From Flavobacteriales bacterium (lineage in GTDB: Bacteria > Bacteroidota > Bacteroidia > CAIKAF01): a stretch of DNA of 47,907 nucleotides. The stretch spans positions 1-47,907 of the forward strand of contig JAOABX010000020.1 of NCBI GenBank assembly GCA_026418175.1. The letters run 5' to 3'. The notes under the pieces are model-generated. The model was not told where the DNA came from. It searched no databases and worked only from the letters and a program-made list of their open reading frames with translations. This document shows, piece by piece, positions 46,296 to 47,907 of the stretch. The position numbers and the translations under genes are program-made. Position 1 is the first letter of the stretch, and the number at the start of each line of letters is the position of its first letter.

Positions 46296-46318
46296 TCAAT
46301 CTTTTATTTCACCAGGAA
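46275..46318 (-). terminator. Terminator of the adhesin gene, overlapping the aldehyde dehydrogenase stop
   Basis: TCCTGGTGAAATAA (46283-46296) pairs with TTATTTCACCAGGA (46305-46318) over an 8-nt loop. On the minus strand the stem is followed by T9 (A9 at 46274-46282 on plus). The left arm contains the last codons and stop of the aldehyde dehydrogenase gene. Confidence 0.8.
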
Positions 46319-46336
46319 TTTCGTGTAGCTTTATTT

Positions 46337-47907
46337 TTATCGCAATAAGTTTACTTGTCCTATCAATTCTTGATATTGTCCATTATAAAATTTTGCCTCT
46401 ATGCGATAGCTATATACATCTTGTTTTGCTTCTTTTCCTAAATAATATCCATCCCATCCGTGATGAATATTATCTGTTTCATAAACCTTATCGCCCCAGC
46501 GATTAAATATATACATCCGAAACTCCTTGCAACTGCGTGATACTGCTGTAAACTTATCGTTTATCCCATCTCCGTTCGGGCTAAATGTATTGGGAACATA
46601 CAAGGTATATAGCACATTTACTGTACTGCTTGCTACTTGTGTACATCCGTTCTGATCAGCTACCATCAATACATATTCTGTTGTTAACAATGGTGATGCC
46701 GTTGGGTTTAAACAAGTATTGCAATCTAACCAGTCTGCCGGACTCCATAGATAGGTATAACCTCCTGCTCCTCCACTTACATTGGCATTCAAAACCACTT
46801 CTTCTCCAACAAAAATGGTATATTCTTCTTCTGTCTGGATTTCTATTGGGGCAACATCTTGTAATACATATGTGGCTTGAATCATACATTGATTATCATC
46901 TAATACAGTTACTGTATATGTTCCTGCTCCTATTTGTGTTAAATCCTGACTATTAGCTCCCGTATTCCAAAAATATTGATACGGAGTAACCCCTCCGGTT
47001 ACTTGTAAATCAATGTATCCGTTCATTAACCCATGACAAAGTATATTTTTTACGGTTGCATCCAATGCTAATGGATCAGGCTGCATTACTGTAAAATTTA
47101 TCGTAGTCTGGCATGATTGCGCATCTGTTATTACTACTGCATAGTTGCCGGCTGATAACTGATGAATATCCTCATCAATAGAGCCATTATTCCATGCATA
47201 CTGGTATGGTGATGTTCCTCCTACTACATTCAAATCAATGGATCCATTATTCTGTCCATTACACAATGGATTTACTACTATCCCTGAAGCTGATAACGCT
47301 GCAGCCGGTTGACCTACATTCACTACTGCATTGTCCACACAACCGTTATCATCCGTTACCTGGATGTTGTAATTACCAGCTGTTAGGTTGGTGAAGTTCG
47401 GACCTCCCGGATTGCCATTGATGGTCCATGTGTATGGTGCTGTTCCTCCTGTTGTATTGGTACTGATGCTGCCATCGTTCCCGCCAAAGCAGTTCACATC
47501 ATCTACCATCGCAACCGTCAAATCCAACGCTGCGGCCGGTTGGCCTACATTCACTACTGCATTGTCCACACAACCGTTATCATCTGTTACCTGAATGTTG
47601 TAATTGCCGGCTGTTAAGTTAGTGAAGTTCGGACCTCCCGGATTGCCATTGATGGTCCAGGCATACGGTGCTGTTCCTCCTACTGTGTTCGTGTTGATGC
47701 TGCCATCGTTCCCGCCAAAGCAGTTCACATCATCTACCATGGTAACCGTCAAATCCAACGCTGCAGCCGGTTGACCTACATTCACTACAGCATTGTCCAC
47801 ACAGCCGTTATCATCCGTTACCTGAATGTTGTAATTACCGGCTGTTAGGTTGGTGAAGTTCGGGCCTCCCGGATTACCATTGATGGTCCATGTGTATGGT
47901 GCTGTTC
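46337..47907 (-). CDS. T9SS-exported adhesin with SprB-like repeats and gliding-motility-associated C-terminal domain (N-terminus outside window)
   Basis: Partial: the frame stays open through the right edge, so only about 520 C-terminal residues are seen. At least five SprB-like repeats occur, each with CFGGNDGSI/CNGQNNGSID, VGGTAPY.W or GGTSPYQY, and AGNY.IQVTDDNGC motifs. The three outermost are near-identical 77-residue units. A PKD-like domain (VGEEVVLNANVSGGAGGYTYLWSP) follows. The end, VPNTFSPNGDGINDKF...FNRWGDKVYET...YSYRIEAKFYNGQ, is the gliding motility-associated C-terminal (type B T9SS sorting) domain. SprB-type proteins move on the cell surface during gliding in flavobacteria, but such repeats also occur in non-gliding species. 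Confidence 0.92.
   Translation of the reverse strand, partial: TAPYTWTINGNPGGPNFTNLTAGNYNIQVTDDNGCVDNAVVNVGQPAAALDLTVTMVDDVNCFGGNDGSINTNTVGGTAPYAWTINGNPGGPNFTNLTAGNYNIQVTDDNGCVDNAVVNVGQPAAALDLTVAMVDDVNCFGGNDGSISTNTTGGTAPYTWTINGNPGGPNFTNLTAGNYNIQVTDDNGCVDNAVVNVGQPAAALSASGIVVNPLCNGQNNGSIDLNVVGGTSPYQYAWNNGSIDEDIHQLSAGNYAVVITDAQSCQTTINFTVMQPDPLALDATVKNILCHGLMNGYIDLQVTGGVTPYQYFWNTGANSQDLTQIGAGTYTVTVLDDNQCMIQATYVLQDVAPIEIQTEEEYTIFVGEEVVLNANVSGGAGGYTYLWSPADWLDCNTCLNPTASPLLTTEYVLMVADQNGCTQVASSTVNVLYTLYVPNTFSPNGDGINDKFTAVSRSCKEFRMYIFNRWGDKVYETDNIHHGWDGYYLGKEAKQDVYSYRIEAKFYNGQYQELIGQVNLLR
47295..47907 (-). repeat. Near-identical 231-bp tandem DNA repeats in the adhesin gene
   Basis: Units begin at 47295, 47526 and 47757, a constant 231-bp step (77 codons), and the last continues off the window. 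Identity is high at the nucleotide level, including third positions. Confidence 0.93.

Noticed and set aside
46682-46691. TTGTTAACAA palindrome in the adhesin gene, similar to the ribosomal dyad arms
   Set aside because: Lies in coding DNA, lacks the 4-base centre and any promoter box.

Overview
The window is a 47.9 kb piece of a chromosome from a member of the Bacteroidota. Four observations support this. There are type IX secretion (T9SS) sorting domains of both the short C-terminal kind (gene at 213) and the gliding-motility-associated kind (gene at 46337). SprB-like repeats are present. Promoters fit the Bacteroidota pattern TTG-N20-TAnnTTTG rather than the sigma70 -35/-10 pattern. L36 and S14 are the zinc-free type. 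The DNA is AT-rich and genes lack obvious Shine-Dalgarno sequences. I cannot place it below phylum level. I see no rRNA, tRNA, CRISPR array, transposase or phage gene.

Layout. (1) 1-5560, plus strand: a secreted PGRP-type amidase with a T9SS tail, an M16 peptidase and an O-methyltransferase, ending in a bidirectional terminator. (2) 5584-24815, minus strand: 33 translation, transcription and secretion genes. They form three transcription blocks: rpsL-rpsG-fusA; rpsJ through rpmC; and rpsQ through rplQ (with secY, map, infA and rpoA). The normally continuous S10-spc operon is cut between rpmC and rpsQ by a plus-strand gene for a periplasmic binding protein (15706-16593). (3) 25139-27308, plus strand: an SPFH membrane protein, two related two-TM/PH-like proteins and a ribbon-helix-helix protein, convergent with an AlbA_2-domain gene and a thioesterase. 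(4) 28559-39171: PcrA/UvrD helicase, two tandem DUF1573 proteins, an aminotransferase, a second amidase, a malic enzyme, a SpoU-type methyltransferase and MutS. (5) 39450-43373, minus strand: a compact run of an EamA transporter, NAD synthetase, a 134-aa hypothetical and a Ca/Na exchanger. (6) 43420-47907: a small lipoprotein, an EEP-family hydrolase, a GC-rich structured intergenic element, an aldehyde dehydrogenase, and the C-terminal part of a T9SS adhesin made of 231-bp tandem repeats that runs off the right edge.

The strongest new observation is a regulatory module present in three copies, upstream of rpsL, rpsJ and rpsQ. Each copy has a 14-bp dyad overlapping the -33 TTG, a 20-bp spacer, a CAnnTTTG -7 box and a short hairpin at the inferred 5' end of the mRNA, with no length variation over the 63-nt core. 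The rpsJ and rpsQ copies match at 68 of 73 positions. This suggests the split spc block received a duplicate of the rpsJ promoter. The dyad differs in rpsL by paired symmetrical substitutions, as expected for a protein-binding operator that co-ordinates the three ribosomal transcripts. A second candidate is the SPFH/PH-like/RHH locus, with helically phased TTGATATC sites at its promoter.
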